Positions 24,675 through 39,600 are shown, numbered from the stretch's first letter. The stretch is DNA of 64,000 nucleotides from Patiria pectinifera (GCA_029964075.1 CM057133.1:14718699-14782698), one strand, 5' to 3'. Program-made: numbers and translations. The notes: generated from the letters alone by a model not told the origin.

Positions 24675-27600
24675 ATGGATGATGGGAATGGAGGGAAACT
24701 GGATGCCCAGGAACTTATAAAGAACGTTGGCAGTGGAACAAAGACCGCGAACGGGGCGGTCGAGGCCGGGAGCAATAGCGGAACCGATGTCGACTCTGCC
24801 GTCTTGTTGGCGAAGACTGTGAACTTACGCGCGTCGTTGACATCAGCGGACAGGCCGCGGCCTGCCACCAGTATCGAACGGGGAAGTAACGTTGGGTCGT
24901 ACTCGCATCATTTTTTTGGGTAGGCTATGTCTGAAAGAGCAGTACCATTCAACCCTCATTCTCTTTCTTTAAAAATATGCCTTTGAGTTTGAGATGTCAA
25001 TTGTCAATCAGAAATAAAAACAAAAATTTTAACCAAGCGAAATGTGTTTAGGCTTGCTAGTATTATTATTAAAAATGCTAGGGTCCTCTTTTTAAATTTA
25101 TTTATTTAGGCCCTAGGCCTTGGCCTAATTAATTTTTTTAATTTTAATTTTGCAGTCACTCCCTGAAGACAAGATACTGTCTTCACCCCTTTTGTTATCA
25201 TAAAGTTACTCTAAAAAGAACCCGGAACTATAAAACTGACATTTTAAAAATGATTTCATGATTTTAAAATTGAATAAGATTTAGAGATTAGGCAAAAGAA
25301 TACAGACATTTCTAATCATTTAAGCCTACCGCACCTTTTGATGAGTTCTGTCCAACTAAATGCCACCCATATTCATACACAATCCTGTCCAAATAAAAAA
25401 TGAAACACTAAGTTTTACTGCATTTTTAACTTTAAGAATTTTGGGGAGGGGCAGTTTAGGCCTAGGGGAAAATTTATGTGTCTATTCTTCCAAAAATGTA
25501 GTGATTTTGTCAGCATAGCTAATATCGCATTCCTGGGTAAAAGTTCAACAAACAGTCAAAGCTTTCATTTGGAAAATGTAAAGCAAAATCTGTCAAATAT
25601 GGACCAATCATATAATTTTTACATGCACTTACATTTAGGTCCAAGAAGCACGCCTCCTATGCAGATCATGGGTATGTGAGGCCACACCACAGCCATGCAG
25701 ATGTCAATATCTCCAAACAGGCAGTTGATGTTGACAACAATGATGATGACCATGTCCCTAAAGGTATGCGTTGCATTATTGTAGGGGACGTGATTTAAAA
25801 AAAATAAACCCGAAAGAAAGAAAGAAATAATTAAAAAAATTAAAAAATATGGAATTGCGTGCAGTTAATTCCAACGTAAATAATTACAGTAAGGATCCTT
25901 TTCTATCATTAGAGAGGAACAATTGTAGTAAAATATGTTGCCCGGGACAAAAGTCATCATGCTTATTAAATTATAACCCACATGTAGAAGATCCGGCAAA
26001 GGTAGAGTCAGCTACGATAACTGCAGGATCACGGCACCAATTATGCATTAATATCTTTTCTTTGTACCTGCACTTATATATTAAGGGGATTTGTCAACTG
26101 TTGAATCCAGCAAGTCTGACACGGAGCTCCTCAGTGCGCCAGACGAAGAAGAACTGCCAGATGACAGCGTGACCAGGTTGAGTGGCTTACTGGTCAAGGC
26201 AGTCACCCTAGCATCAGGTACTTAGATAAAACCCTGGTGGAAGTTGGGGAGTGATGTGGGAAGGTTAAATTTAGGGGCGGAAAACCCTTTTATGACCCCA
26301 GTTTATTACCCCCATCTGCACCCCTAACCTCCTCCCCACTTCAAAAATTGAAGGAAACAAACACAGACAAGGAATTGCCATAAGCTATGCCTTCAGGTGT
26401 GGATTAGGGGGGGGGGGGGTTAAAAAAAACCCAGCTCTGTCAATTTTTTTTTTTGCATAGAAATTCCTGAAAAATAATGCAAACCCCCCCCCCCCCCCCC
26501 CCCCTGTTCTGACACCCAAAAAAAATGACACTGGTAATAATGTCCACTAGAGCACAAAATACGGACAGATCCAGCTTGGTTAGGGGGTATTTGTACACTA
26601 TTCTGTAATATAGTGTAAATAATCGTCGGATTTGAACAGCGCCCCCATTTTAAATTATGTTACGAGCTCCCCCCCCCCTATTGATTTTCGAAGGCCAGGT
26701 GTCCGGAGAACCCCCCCCCCCCACCCCCACCTATTGATTTTCGAAGGCCAGGTGTCCGAAGAAAAAAAACCTGTCAACATTTCAGAATTTTTGGCTTATG
26801 AAAAAAAAATCCGCCCCTGGATCCGCCCCTGGCTTTTTAATGGAAAAGTTATTAAACTTCAGCAGTAGAAGGCTAAAACTGAAAGTAATTCACCGATGGA
26901 AATCGTCGATTGTATTTTTCATCTCAGCCAAGGAGATGGTTCGTCAGTCCAAGTCCAGCGATCCACTCTTTGTTCCTCATACTCCCCTCAACAAGTGCAA
27001 CTCATCATCCAAGACATATGAAAGTGGTTTGGCTGACCCCGGACTGGGCGCAGAGGTCAAAGGTCATCGTAGGTCAGCTTATGGCATCGAGGGTGAGAGA
27101 GGGGGCGGAATCACAGAGGGCAAAAGGTATCTCAACTAAGAATGTCGGTAGTGTACAGTGAATTTAATTGTGGAATAATGCAGGAATGTAAAAATTGAAA
27201 TTTATTTTCATTGCAAGCAAACTTGAATCCTGGATCTTGATTGGTCGATCCATTGTAACAACAGTGCTATCCCATATTGTGAGGCATGTATTTGGAGCTA
27301 TGCAATATTCTAAGATGCGTGCTTCACGTATGTATGATAGAATAACTGCAAACCACAGCGTAAGTGTTTCATCTTTACGGTGTATACTGTTTGCTTTAAG
27401 ATAAATTCATTGTCCCACTGGCCTTGTTGAACACGGAAAATGTAGTGGGTCTGAGGTGGATGCATGATCAAGTTGAAAGGTGGAAACGTTTTGTGGCAAA
27501 CTGTACTGTGAATCCCTTCTAGTGTAATATGGGCTCCTTGCACAAGGACCCCCTCAACAGTAAGAAAGAGAGAGTTGGGGGAGACCAATGGGAGAGAAAT

Positions 27601-30600
27601 ATGAATGCATTGCTAACGACGCCTGATGCTCACTTGAAGACACTATGGCTTTGTGTGCACTCTGATGAAATAAATTGTGCGTACTTCACGTTGTAGGCCT
27701 ATGCGTGTGAACCAGTATGATCTGATACACCGTGCCCTCTGGAGACATGCACACAATAGGGAACAAAAGATTGTATACGTCTCCACAGGGCAATTTCTAT
27801 AGATGAATACGTCTCCACAAGGTTTTCATGAAATAGATATATGGATTTTACTCAAAAATTAGGAATTTCCAAGGTATGTTGATCGGTCGCAAATGGTAGA
27901 GTTTTAGAAAAGGGATATTATAAGGCCAAATTTCAGCCAAGGAAATTAATTCTGGTTAAAATAAGAGCATTTTGAAACTGTACTTTCAAACTCGAAACTT
28001 TAGTACACGAGAACAAAGAAAAGTCTCCACAAGGATACAAACTCCAGAATGTATGCTCACACAGTGTGCCTTGTCCACCGGGCTCTTTAAAGTGGTAAAA
28101 ATGCACCCTCTCTTGTTCACGCAAGGAGCTAATAATTAGCAAATCATACATGTCGGCTAAGTCATTAAAATTCTGTATAAAGCACTGAGTGACAGTTGGT
28201 TACGGCCGGTACTCTGAGACAACTTTTCTGGAACCATCTCCAGGTTGTACTGGTTGCAATGTCTTGAACTCTTAACAAAACTTTGAACCCTGGGCAATAA
28301 AAACTATCGGAAGTTAATGAGTTCATTCCTCTGACAGGTCAAGCCATGGCATGCTGGGGCGGATCAAGATCCTGACCAATTGCCTGAGTAGTAGCTCAGA
28401 CGAGGGGCGGAGCCAGGAAGACGTGACCCCCTCCTCTGAGGATGCCTCTCCAAAGCGACGGCTCTTGTCCAAGATCCCAAAGAAGAAGACCAAGAAGAAG
28501 AAGAAATTACTTGACGCGGAGAAGAGCGACAGTGGGTCAGAGGTTGGGATCGGGGTCAGTCAGGCAACTGTGGATGAGTTGGCGAGTGGGATAGAGGTTG
28601 TCAAGACGTGCAGTGATACCAAGACAAGAGATGCAGGTGAGATGGCAATATTAGAATCACCGAAAGTTCCAAACATGGTTTGAGAAATGATGCCCAAATG
28701 ATAAACACCACTGATGATGTGGCATGTCCCCACATTTTGTTGCTGCATGCTCAAGTTAAACACCTTAATACCTCCAGCATGGTGCTTGAGTGCCACAGGC
28801 AAATGTCTCTGAAATTTGTCAAAGCATGCTCTCCTTGCCCCCACTTTGCGAGTTGGTATTTATCGTATTTGTTTTGTCTTCCCATCTTCTTTCAGATGTT
28901 TGAGTTAGATATTTTGCTTTTAACCAGAAATAAACTGAGCAACACTAGAGCTTAAAAACGTATCACAACATGGTAACTCCTCTTGTGTTTACAAAGTGTA
29001 AATTCAAACGAAGTGAAGGTTCACATTTTTTTTGTAAATCTTGTAGTGTATTTTATTAATTAGCCCTTTGGCACAATTTCCATCAAAAATTTGCTGATCA
29101 CATTAAGTTTTCTTATTTTTGAATATTTGTCAGGACTGCCCAAGTTTTCACCACCTGATGTGGTGAAGGAAATTAAAGTGAATGGTCAAGAGGCTTCTCC
29201 ATCAGATCTTCAGTTTGAGAGACTCAACGATGATGCACAACATCATGACAATCTTGCTTTATCTCCTCATCACTCTGGATCCAGCATCGAGCTTCTGTGT
29301 GATTACAGCCAGCATGTTGAAGGCGGAGAGCAAGTGCTCTCTGCCATTGTGACTCCCGGCAGGCAGAAGTCTCCCACTGGCACAAAGCCTACGCGCCCTG
29401 ATGAAACAGAGGCCCCATCTAAGGAAGGAGAACCAGGGGGAAGGAGCACTGAGCAAGTTCATGTAGCTCACCACGCAAGCGCTCCTGTAACACTGAACCA
29501 AGCAGACGGAGAGGATGACAAGTCGCATCCAGAAATTGCCCTGAAGGCTGTGAAAGAGCGGTATCGGGTCCTGAGCGAGCAAATCAGCGACGCCATCCCC
29601 GGCGTGTCCATCGATGAAAAGCTCCGACTGGCCGTCCTGGGTTCTCTCTCCTATGCGGCCAGGAGCGAAGACCGACCTGAGCCTGGGAGGAGGGTTGCAA
29701 GTGCCCCGGGTCCACTGGAGAACATGGCTCGACATCTGGCTGAAGAATTCGCCAAAAGTCAACATGTGGAATCGGGCATCTCCAGCTTTGAGGGTACTTA
29801 CTATGACGAGTCCTCCAACCACTTCCACGGGACTCCGAAGGCAAAACAGGAGTCCAGATCTAGTAGCGACAGTGCCAAAGATGTTCCTGTCCAGGCACAG
29901 GACCCAACAGCAGACCTGACCTCCTCTTCCGACAGCAGTCAGGACGACTACGTCCAACAGATGCGGGCAGCTCAAAGATTGATCGACAGCCATCACAAGT
30001 CATCCCCTGCTCCCCAGCAACTTCAATCCATCCAGGACCCAGGCTTGAAGATGATCATTAACGACAACGACAGATCCCTCAGAGACATCAAGAGGGATTA
30101 TCTGGGAAGCGGCAGCCCGTCAACAGCTTCGTCTGGCTATGGCAGTGCTTTCCAAGCCAAGATTGCAGATCTGGAGGCCAATCTCAGCACCAGTGAGGGC
30201 CTAGGGAAGCCCTACAAGGTGACCATGCCCATAGAAGAGGATTCTGTGGTAAGTATTAAATTTTCTTTTAATGAGGAAACAGTCGGGACACAGTCAGAAA
30301 CAACAAGTGCAGCCAATACAATAAGGTTAAATTCGCAACTTTGATCAAAGGTTTTACTGCAGTGGTTTGATAGCAATCAGTGATCACCCAAACAGCCTCT
30401 AAATTTACTTCAGATTCCTAACAAACGAAAGCTTGTCAGATGTACAATGAATTATAACAAAGTTCTCCTTATTGATTCAGCTTATTAAGAAATAGGCCTT
30501 GTCGTAGTGAAAAATGCAGTAAATGTTATTACCATGTATGAATTATGCAGTAGCCGCAACTATTCTTGAAACCTGTATTATTCTAGTGCCACATACCTTT

Positions 30601-33600
30601 AAAAGGCATATAGGATCATTTACTTTTCATGTATATTGTTTGTTTCCTATAATAACACCACTCAAAATCCAAAGAAGAATGCTCAAAACCTAACCTGTTG
30701 AAGTTTCTGCTCAGTGGATATTACATTTTTCAAGAAAACCGTAGAAAAACCATGTACAACCTTTTCATCACAAAACACGATTTTGTCGATAGCACTCTTT
30801 ATGGCTAAAAATCAGTCAATTGACTGATCATTGGATATCACCTACATGTCTTGATTTCTTCTAAGTGACAGCTAACCAGACTGAATAATTTTAGGGGGTG
30901 TTGAGTACCAGTAGGATTTTTAATCCAAGTAAGATTTTTGATAATAATTTGGTAGGTTACTTTTTGGATGAATGCAAATGATCCTATAAAGAACCCAATT
31001 TTAGTGGCAAGCTTTCTTTTCTGATGTGTAAACGTCTGATAGAGATGCCTGAAGGAATTTACTGTTATTAATGGATATAATGCTTTCATTGATTGTCATC
31101 TTCTCTCCACAAATCCTCATTATCAGAGGAAGAAGGAGTTTGGGTACATCCTGAAGATGTTGGAGAAGGAGGGAGGCGGGCAGGGCCTGGATAGTCACAG
31201 GGATCCGGCACTCTTAGAGGCGGCCGTTAGCTACTTGTACTGGAGCAGACATGACGCTCAAGACCTTCTGAGAAAACCACAGCAGCATCAAAAGGTTTGT
31301 GTGTTCACCCAAATATTTAGGCATTGTCGTCCCACTCCTGTTGTGTCCGCTGAAGGCACATCACCCAACTTTCATAACCATTTTGCCACCTCTGGTTAAA
31401 GGTTGTTACGAATCACATAAAGCACTGTGACTTCCTCAAACTTGAGGTGTTCACAGCAGGTTTATAGAAAGTTTTTCGTTTAAAATTGAAATGAAAAAAA
31501 TTACTAACAGTGGTGCACCCAGGAGGGGGGGGGGAGCGCTTGGGGGGGCTTGAGCCGCCCCCAAGAGGTTGTCAATTTTGTTTTTTATATATATATATTT
31601 TTTTTGTCAATTTTATTTTAGTCCCACGATTTGACCATGATGATATGTATGTGGCCTATTTTCGAGTAGTATGATAGGGGTGTAAATGGAGCCACCAACG
31701 TCAAAATAGTCGGTCCCCCCCAAAAAAAAAATAATTAGAAAACCCATTTTTTTCTATTTTTTTAGAAACATTTTTTTTTTTAATTCAAAATTCCTAAAAA
31801 AAAACTTCAAAAAAAAAACACAACAATTGCGAGCCCCCCAAGCAAATCCTGTGTGCTCTTCTGATTACTCATAGTGCTTACAATTTGTCATTGACCAATA
31901 GAACATCAGATGAATGTGGTGAAAGTCTTGGGTAACTTTGTGCCTGGATTTGTGATATTTATTTGTCACTTTTATGTGAATTGTAGCAAGTTCATTCTTC
32001 GTATTTTAATTTCTTTGGAGGCAGATCATGACAGGCACATGAAAAGTTCCATTTACAGAATTACATTGAGTGGTATAAAACAAATAATCCCAGTGATGAA
32101 CAGGTTTGGTTGATTAACAGAACAGCAACAGCTTATCAGGGTGAAGATCTTGGGTCACCCTTGAATTTGTCATGCTTAGTTGTAAGTGGCTGTTGATTAA
32201 TTCCAATTTTTATGCACATAGGTTGTGATTGAAGACAAGTTAGAGGCTCAAAATCTACAGCTTGATCTGCCACCTCACAGGTATTGTGTTGAGATTCATA
32301 ATTCTAAAAGCCAATGATTGTTTTATCAATTGTATTGTTTACAATGTTGTTCTTTTGTGGGATCAGCGAAGAGGAAATCATGGAGGAAATCCAGTTGTTG
32401 AAGTGGAAGGAAAAACCAACGCAAAATTGTTTGGTTTTTCCAAACTTCAGAAAAATTTCAGTTTGGGCTAATTCATTCAATGACATATAGATGGAAAGCC
32501 AATCCGCATGGTAGGTTTCCCTTATGGAAGCCAGTGAGGAAAGAAATGTAAGCAGTTGTGTAGCGTAACATTTGGGTCTACCAACTACTTTGTGCAGCAC
32601 GGTTAGGGGCAGTGAAACACTGGAGCAGTTGAAAGCTGAGCTGGAGCAGAAGGTGAAACAGATAGAGGACGCCATCTCCAAAAGTCAAGGTTAGCTCAGC
32701 ACTTATTAACCTTTTATCCATAAATTCTGCTTTGTCTCTCAATTTGTTTTCATTTCTGTTTTTTATTTTATTTTCTGTTTGTAGATTCTTTATGCAATAT
32801 AAGCCCATTTTTGAAAATTCCAAAGTCTATACAGCATGTCCCAGTAAACATTGTGCTTGAAGAAACAGTGGTGGCACTCCGGTGGGTGGGGCATGGGGAG
32901 TCATTTTCCCCCAAAAGTTTTGTCTTTGCCCCCCCCCCCCCCAGTTTACCCCCCAGTTTTCCCCAGACACTTTATCTACAAGTAAAATTTGGGGCCAATG
33001 AAAGCATTGAAGCATTGGTACTTAAGACAAAACACGCCACACATGCATTTATACAGCCGTAGATAGTGTGCAGCCGACGTTTTTGTACATTTGTTGTGCA
33101 TTTGTTATACACCATTCTGCGGTTTGATACATTTCTCATTCATCAAAACAACAACATCTCAAAGTTGCTCTACGGGCTTTTCTCCAGACCATTGACAATG
33201 GTACGGAAAGTTATTAACAATACTTAACTCGTTACAGAATTTGAGGCAGCTCATGCAACTACTGGCCAAGTCAAACAGGAAACAGCAGCAAATTCACCAG
33301 GAGATAAAAAGAGCTTGCTTCCTGCACAAGAGGTACAATTTGAAACGTCAGGGAAGACACAAGCAATTTTGGATGCACTGGCTTTCCCTTCAGATTTTGC
33401 CTCTGTGACTGTTGGGTCACTTAAGGTTGCTCCGGCATGACATTACTTACACCTGTGCACCGAAAGCAATGTGCAAACATCTCTCGTGAAATGATGGTCA
33501 AAATGTCATCACAAAAATTCATGGCTCTGACTCCTTGATGTACATTATGATAAACAGTCATGCAACCGACCTTGGAAGGTGGTCCCGAAAAGTTGACCAG

Positions 33601-36600
33601 ATTAGGCCAACTTTAGTTGACCAGCCTGGGTTTGAGCAGAGATAGTCAAACTATGGTTAGCCATAATTCTAGCTAGTCCAACTATGGTTAGCCATAATTC
33701 TCGCCTTGAACTCAAAGCTAATACTGTTAAGTCAGAGCCACAGCCTGTTCGTATGGTTAACCCCTTAAACACGGGGTGTAATGGGGACATTCCTCCACAC
33801 ATAGAGCAAGTGGCCCGCATGACTGCACAGCCTTTGTGTGGTAGCGGGACTGCACAAAAGCAGCAGCTGTGGAACTACCCACTAGCCGTGTGCCACGGCA
33901 TACCACAGCTGGCAACTGCATCCCAATGAGGATTAGCGGCCGCGGCCATGACCGCTTCCCGTGCGCATAGGATAAATATATTTTACAATTTAACGTTGTG
34001 TTTATGAATTTGGAATCAGTTGATGCTTGATGTGACAGTAAAGTTCATAGTACCAAATTGGAAGCATTTTTACATGAGCGTCAGGTACCGTCGGCAATGC
34101 GTTCGAAAATTCCACCCAGTGGTCCCCCCCATATCTCTCTTTGTAACCGATGAAGGAGTACTTGTGCACAGAATCCATACGACACAGCTGTACATTAATT
34201 TTGTTTCAGCTTGTCGTAATTGATGGCGCCGCTCACCACCCGCCCGTCAGCAAGCCCGTGAACCTAACCCTGCCCGACACCGAGGCCAAATATTCCTCAG
34301 CATCTGACTCCTCTACGGACGACAGCAGACCGCCGAGCAGCTTCCATCGCAGTCAGCAGTCGATGGCCTTCATGTCACCCGGGGGCGCTCTTGGCAGCAG
34401 TGTGATCCTCTCGGAGTGCGGGAGTGCCAAGAGGGTGCGTTGCGAGATGGAGGGGAGGCTCGCGGAACTTGAGAGAGAGAAAGAGGAGATGGTCACACGG
34501 ATGAAGGTAGAGAAATATTTCTCTTTTAAACCCACTTCAATTACAATATTGCATCAATATGAAGTATTTCAAATTGGGTTTTGCCCTTTACTGACATACT
34601 TTCATAAACACTGTATACTCAGTGTTGTTCGAGGGCTTGCGAGACAAAAATATTCACAAGGTTACTCGGGTGGGACTAAACTAAATTTACATCTCCCTGA
34701 CGCAAAACTCCATCTTACAATGCTTGAATTATTTACTTGTTTCAATATGTAATCTTGCACACCAAAAAGGATTGGCCAACAATATGTAACAGGGAAACAA
34801 AATTGTTGGTTTTAAATTTCTCATCACACTACTTCTCTTTTAAGTTTATAATAGGTCATAGCACACTCCCTGTGGGACATCACATACATTATGTCCCACA
34901 GGCTTTGTAGGTGTGGTACGTATGGTGTGAAATGCTTGTATCGTTGGTACCCACGCTATTTTCACCATAGGTTGTGTTGTATTTATATATCACTATGTTG
35001 ATTGTTCTGATTAATGTGACAATACAGTTTTGTGTTTAGATCCATTTATTGGCACTGAAGAAAAAAAAGTTTCCCAATGACATGTTGAAGATGATATGTG
35101 CTTGTGATACTAAGTTGGAGTTGCAATACCCTTTTTTACAGGAGCAGCGTTTAACTTCAGTCCAGCTGGAAGCTCACCTGTTCGACCAGCTGACCACATT
35201 GACCCAGGAATATCAGAATCTCATTGCTCATGACCAGGAACACAAGCAGCTGTCTAAGGACCTGAGACTACAGCTGGATAGGAAGCAGAAAGGTTGGTTT
35301 AGCTGAAGTTGAGTTCATTTCGGGTTTTCTGAGCCAAAATAATGTCTCGATTCAAAACATTGTGCCATCTCTGTTTGGAAACTATGCCGTCTCATTTCGC
35401 AAAATGTGCCAGACCAATAGTTTGCTTGCTGCTTGTCCAAATTGTGCCATCTTGTGCCGTATGAGTACCCAAGTTGTGCTGAGTGCACAGATTGTGCCAT
35501 CTGAGTACATAGATTGTGCTGTCTCAGTGCCCAAATTACGCCGTCTCAGTGCCCAAATTACGCCGTCTCAGTGCCCAAATTGTGCCGTCTCAGTGCCCAA
35601 ATTGCGCTGTCTCAGTGCCCAAATTGCACCGTCTCAGTGCCCAAATTGCACCGTCTAAGTGCCCTAATTGTGCCGTCTCAGTGCCCAATTGTGCCGTCTC
35701 AATGCCCAAATTGTGCCGTCTCAGTGCCCAAATTGTGCTGTCTCAGTGCCCAAATTGTGCCGTCTCAGTGCCCAAATTGTGCCGTCTCAGTGCCCAAATT
35801 GTGCCGTCTCAGTGCCCAAATTGTGCCGTCTCAGTGCCCAAATTGCGCCGTCTCAGTGCCCAAATTGCGCCGTCTCAGTGCCCAAATTGTGCCGTCTCAG
35901 TGCCCAAATTGTGCCGTCTCAGTGCCCAAATTGCGCCGTCTCAGTGCCCCATTGTGCTGTCCAAGTGCTCAAATTGTGCAATCTGAGTACCCAAACTGTG
36001 CCATCAGTTGGACTACATGTTTTACTTGCCACATTGTTTAAAGTCATTATTTGCCCAAACTCCCCCACAGAATTGGAACAGGCCAAAGCACATACCTTCG
36101 AGAGCAGTACCGACTCCCAAGAGTTCCAAAACAAACTGGACATCCTCAGCTTTGAGTCCAAGGAGAAGATCCACCAGCTCAACGTCCAGTTGACTGTGGC
36201 CCAGCAGGAGAACGTCCGACTGCAGAAGAAGCTCCGACAGGAGGCAGTACGGCAGCAGACGATCCGAGACGACTTCAAGAAGAGAGATGAAGAGGCCAGG
36301 AAAGAGAAGGAAGCCTTGATGGAAGAGCTCCACCAAGAAAGAAAGTGAGCTGGTCCCCTGTTTAACCCAGTGATCACTTGATCCGCCCCAAATAGCTAAA
36401 AAAATAGTGGTTTTTGTTATTAGTTAATCTATCGTAGAGTAACATCTTTGAGTAAAAAGTGCTTGCAGTTTTGCCCCATGGTCAGGTTGTATTCTTTTAA
36501 CACTTGTCTTGATTTCGAAATAAATTAAAACAAGTTAAAAGCCATGCACGCATAACTTGTAACACGTTATAGGCAACATCGTCTGGGATTAATCCTCTTT

Positions 36601-39600
36601 TTCAGGCAGTCACTACAAAGAGATTTACACATCGCTCTCTGTTTTGAAATCAATGGTGTATGCAAGGAAAGTAAATAATTTTCACATACTAACCCATTTT
36701 TAGGGGGTTACCTTATTCTGATACACCCCGTATTGGCTCAGTCTATGGAAATATTTTACAGTTAAACATTTTCTACTCTGTTGACAGCAATCGCTCCCAG
36801 CTGGATGCCGAGCTAGTATCTCACGCAGGGGACCTCCATCAGATGGCCACCACCCTCCAGGACCTGCAGACCGAGAACTGTTCCCAGTCCCAGGAGATTC
36901 GTCGCCTGCACCAGGCCCTGGAGCAGTCCATCCAGGACCGGGCCGAGTTACAGCAGGAGCTGAAGCAGGCCAATCAGAGGCTGGAGACCAAGCGTGAGCA
37001 GTGGAAGCAGCAGAGAAGGCAGCTGAGCGATCATCTTAACGAGGTATGCATGAGGAAGACGTGAATGCAAGCAATGGTGTAACTTAGGTGTAACATGTTT
37101 GCTTTGGTGGGACCTGAACCCGCGACCTGCGTGCTAGTGAGGAGGACATATTAGCAGGACTCATAAGCACTGCATGGTTTTCAACTGCTGAGTTTGCTGA
37201 GATTGCACGGTTTGGTTAAAACCAGATACAGCAGCTGGTATTTCAGTTTGTACCAGTACCTTTTCTGTTGGATTTTTTTTTTCTTTTTCAGAAAGATACA
37301 AATTTTATTACCGGGGTTTGCCTTTCACAAATGTATTTTTTTAAGGGACTGTATACATGTACTTAGTGCTGTTCACGAACTTGCAAGAAATAATTCACAA
37401 ATAATTCAAACTCCAAAATGTACTTCTCCCAACACAATTTTTGTTATCACAGTTGCTGTAATTATACCTCTGTTAATAATTACGTCAATCTTTGCCATGG
37501 TCATCATCATCAATCCACAGACCAAGGCATCCCTGGACAAATCCCAGCTGCACCTGCAGACCGTGAGCCACACCAACCGCACGCTGACAGCCACCACGGC
37601 CCAGCTGCAGGACAGCTACCAGGCCCTGAGCAGCCAGCTGCACAAGGAGAAACTGGCCAAGGAGACGACGGGCCAAGAGGCCAAGACGATCAGAGAGGAG
37701 CTGGAGGCCGAGAGAAAGAAAAGGGTGAGCCTAGATTGTGGCAGAATACTAGCACATGTTCTGAAAATGGGAGAGCTTGGAGTATTTTAAGGTATAGTCC
37801 ATCATTTGTAATTTGTGCATTTTGTTCGTTTGAAGCAACAAACGTGCTCAAAATCTCAAGAATGGTGCTGAACAACTAACCTGATGAAGTTCAGCTCAGC
37901 TTCAGCTGTATATTTCGAGAAAAACAGCATTCTATGATCTTGATTTCAAATCAAAAGTTGCTGAATCATGTTTTGAATTGGGCCTGAATTCAGCGTCCAA
38001 GACACGGTCTCAATGAGCCGATTGCAGCTACGCGATGTCGCGCACTGATCCGACGAATTATAGCAACCGCGCGCGCATGTGCGTCGTGCCAATGCTTGCT
38101 CGCGCTTCGCTGCAAAACAAAACGAACTCCTAATTTTAAATTTCCTACGGTGCGTCTTAAGAAGCACCGTTGGAAAGGCCTTCTTTTGTTGATTTCTTCA
38201 AATGACAGCTTGCCAGAAAGAATAATTTCACGGGGAGTTTAGTCCCCTTACTATCTGTCAACCAAGTATGTTTTTCAACAAGCCAGTTACTTTTTGGATA
38301 GCTGCAAATGATGGACTCAAGCTTTAAATAATACCAATTTTTCTTTACGATACTGTGGACTCTGTGCATGAATAGTACATGGCGCTTTGTGACAGTGACG
38401 TAGCGAGAATTGTTCATGTTGTGCCCGGGCTTACCTTTTTTCCCCAAATTTTTTTATTTGCTGGACTGCCATGAAATGGAGACAAGCTGGGGTTTTAGAA
38501 ATGGCCTGAGACTGATGCTTTAAGACACGTCCGCGTACAGAACGCCATGCGCACACAGGCTGTGTGCAGAGAGTGTGTTCAGTGCATTGATCAGATGTGC
38601 GGCTACCCCTCTCTTCTTTGCCCCTCCCTTTAAAAAACTTTGGTCATTTTGTTTTAACCACCCAAACCACACCCCCACCCCACCATTGCTAAGCCACTGC
38701 TTTCTGAACACTTGTGAGAGCTAGGTCCGTGCACTGGTTCAGGCACGTGTGGTGCAAAATACGCACCATTACTTTTATCTGAGTGAGGGGAGGGGAGGGG
38801 AAGGGGGGTGGGGGCATTGGTGAGGGGGAGGTGCTTGTCCACAGAGTCAGCATCGCAGTACGGAGGTCATAATACAGTATGTCATGATAAGTACCATAAA
38901 CTTCAAGTTATGGAAGCTGTACTTTGTCACGTACACTCATTGTATTCATTTATGTCCACATGCTGTGCATGTGTTTTGTTTTACTATACCGATATTTGGA
39001 ATGCTGTGATACATCTACAACTGCTATTTTTTTGTTCTCAACTTTCATTTTGGAGGTTCGTTTTTGTTCACAATCAGAACAAATTCAGACTTCTGATGCA
39101 TGACAGCCTGGGTAATTGAAAATTGACCACCCCCCCCCCCAAAAAAAGTGAACTGTGCTAGAAGGCACTTATGTATTTCAGTCAAGCATGAATATTTACA
39201 AATTCCTACATTGTCTCTATCTTCCTTTTATTTTTCAATTTCCAGTCGGACCTGGTCCATTCCCAGTTATCTCAGTGGCAGCAGAGTTTGCAAGGCAGCA
39301 CCAAGAAGCTGTCAGAAGCTCTTCAAAAGAAAATGTAAGTTGCCGGCTTGAAAAAAAAAGAAAATGATCAGAAATCATACACTTATATACTATAATCAGT
39401 AGAAGGGCAAATCTTGTGACTTTCTGACTTTATGTGAACATCCACCCTAGTATTGGTTTGTATACGCTTTTTGTTTGTGTTTCCCAAAAGTCAAATATGC
39501 ACGTAAGTTTCTTCAACCATTGAGGTACAATATTATATTTTTGGTCATTGTTTCACAATTTTATTCAATGTGCATATTCATTCTTTTCAGAAGGTTAAAA

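Noticed and set aside
24176-24868. 230-residue open frame on the minus strand
   Set aside because: It is antisense to the first exon and 5' flank of the coiled-coil gene, has no recognisable domain, and its C-terminal half is Lys/Asn/Phe/Tyr-rich as expected from AT-rich non-coding DNA. The plus-strand exon has splice and phase support.
29259-29996. 245-residue open frame on the minus strand
   Set aside because: Mirror of the 1115-base coding exon at 29134-30248; the plus-strand frame joins both neighbours in phase, and the minus frame has no domain or splice support.
33684-33929. Possible extra exon of the coiled-coil gene
   Set aside because: The frame looks moderately protein-like, but it lacks a convincing acceptor and donor in phase with 33332 and 34210, which already join in phase without it.
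35362-36041. Long open frames with repeated PSQCPNCAV peptides
   Set aside because: They read the 22-bp intronic minisatellite. The tail of one such frame merges with the real exon at 36071, but the splice model supports only the exon part.
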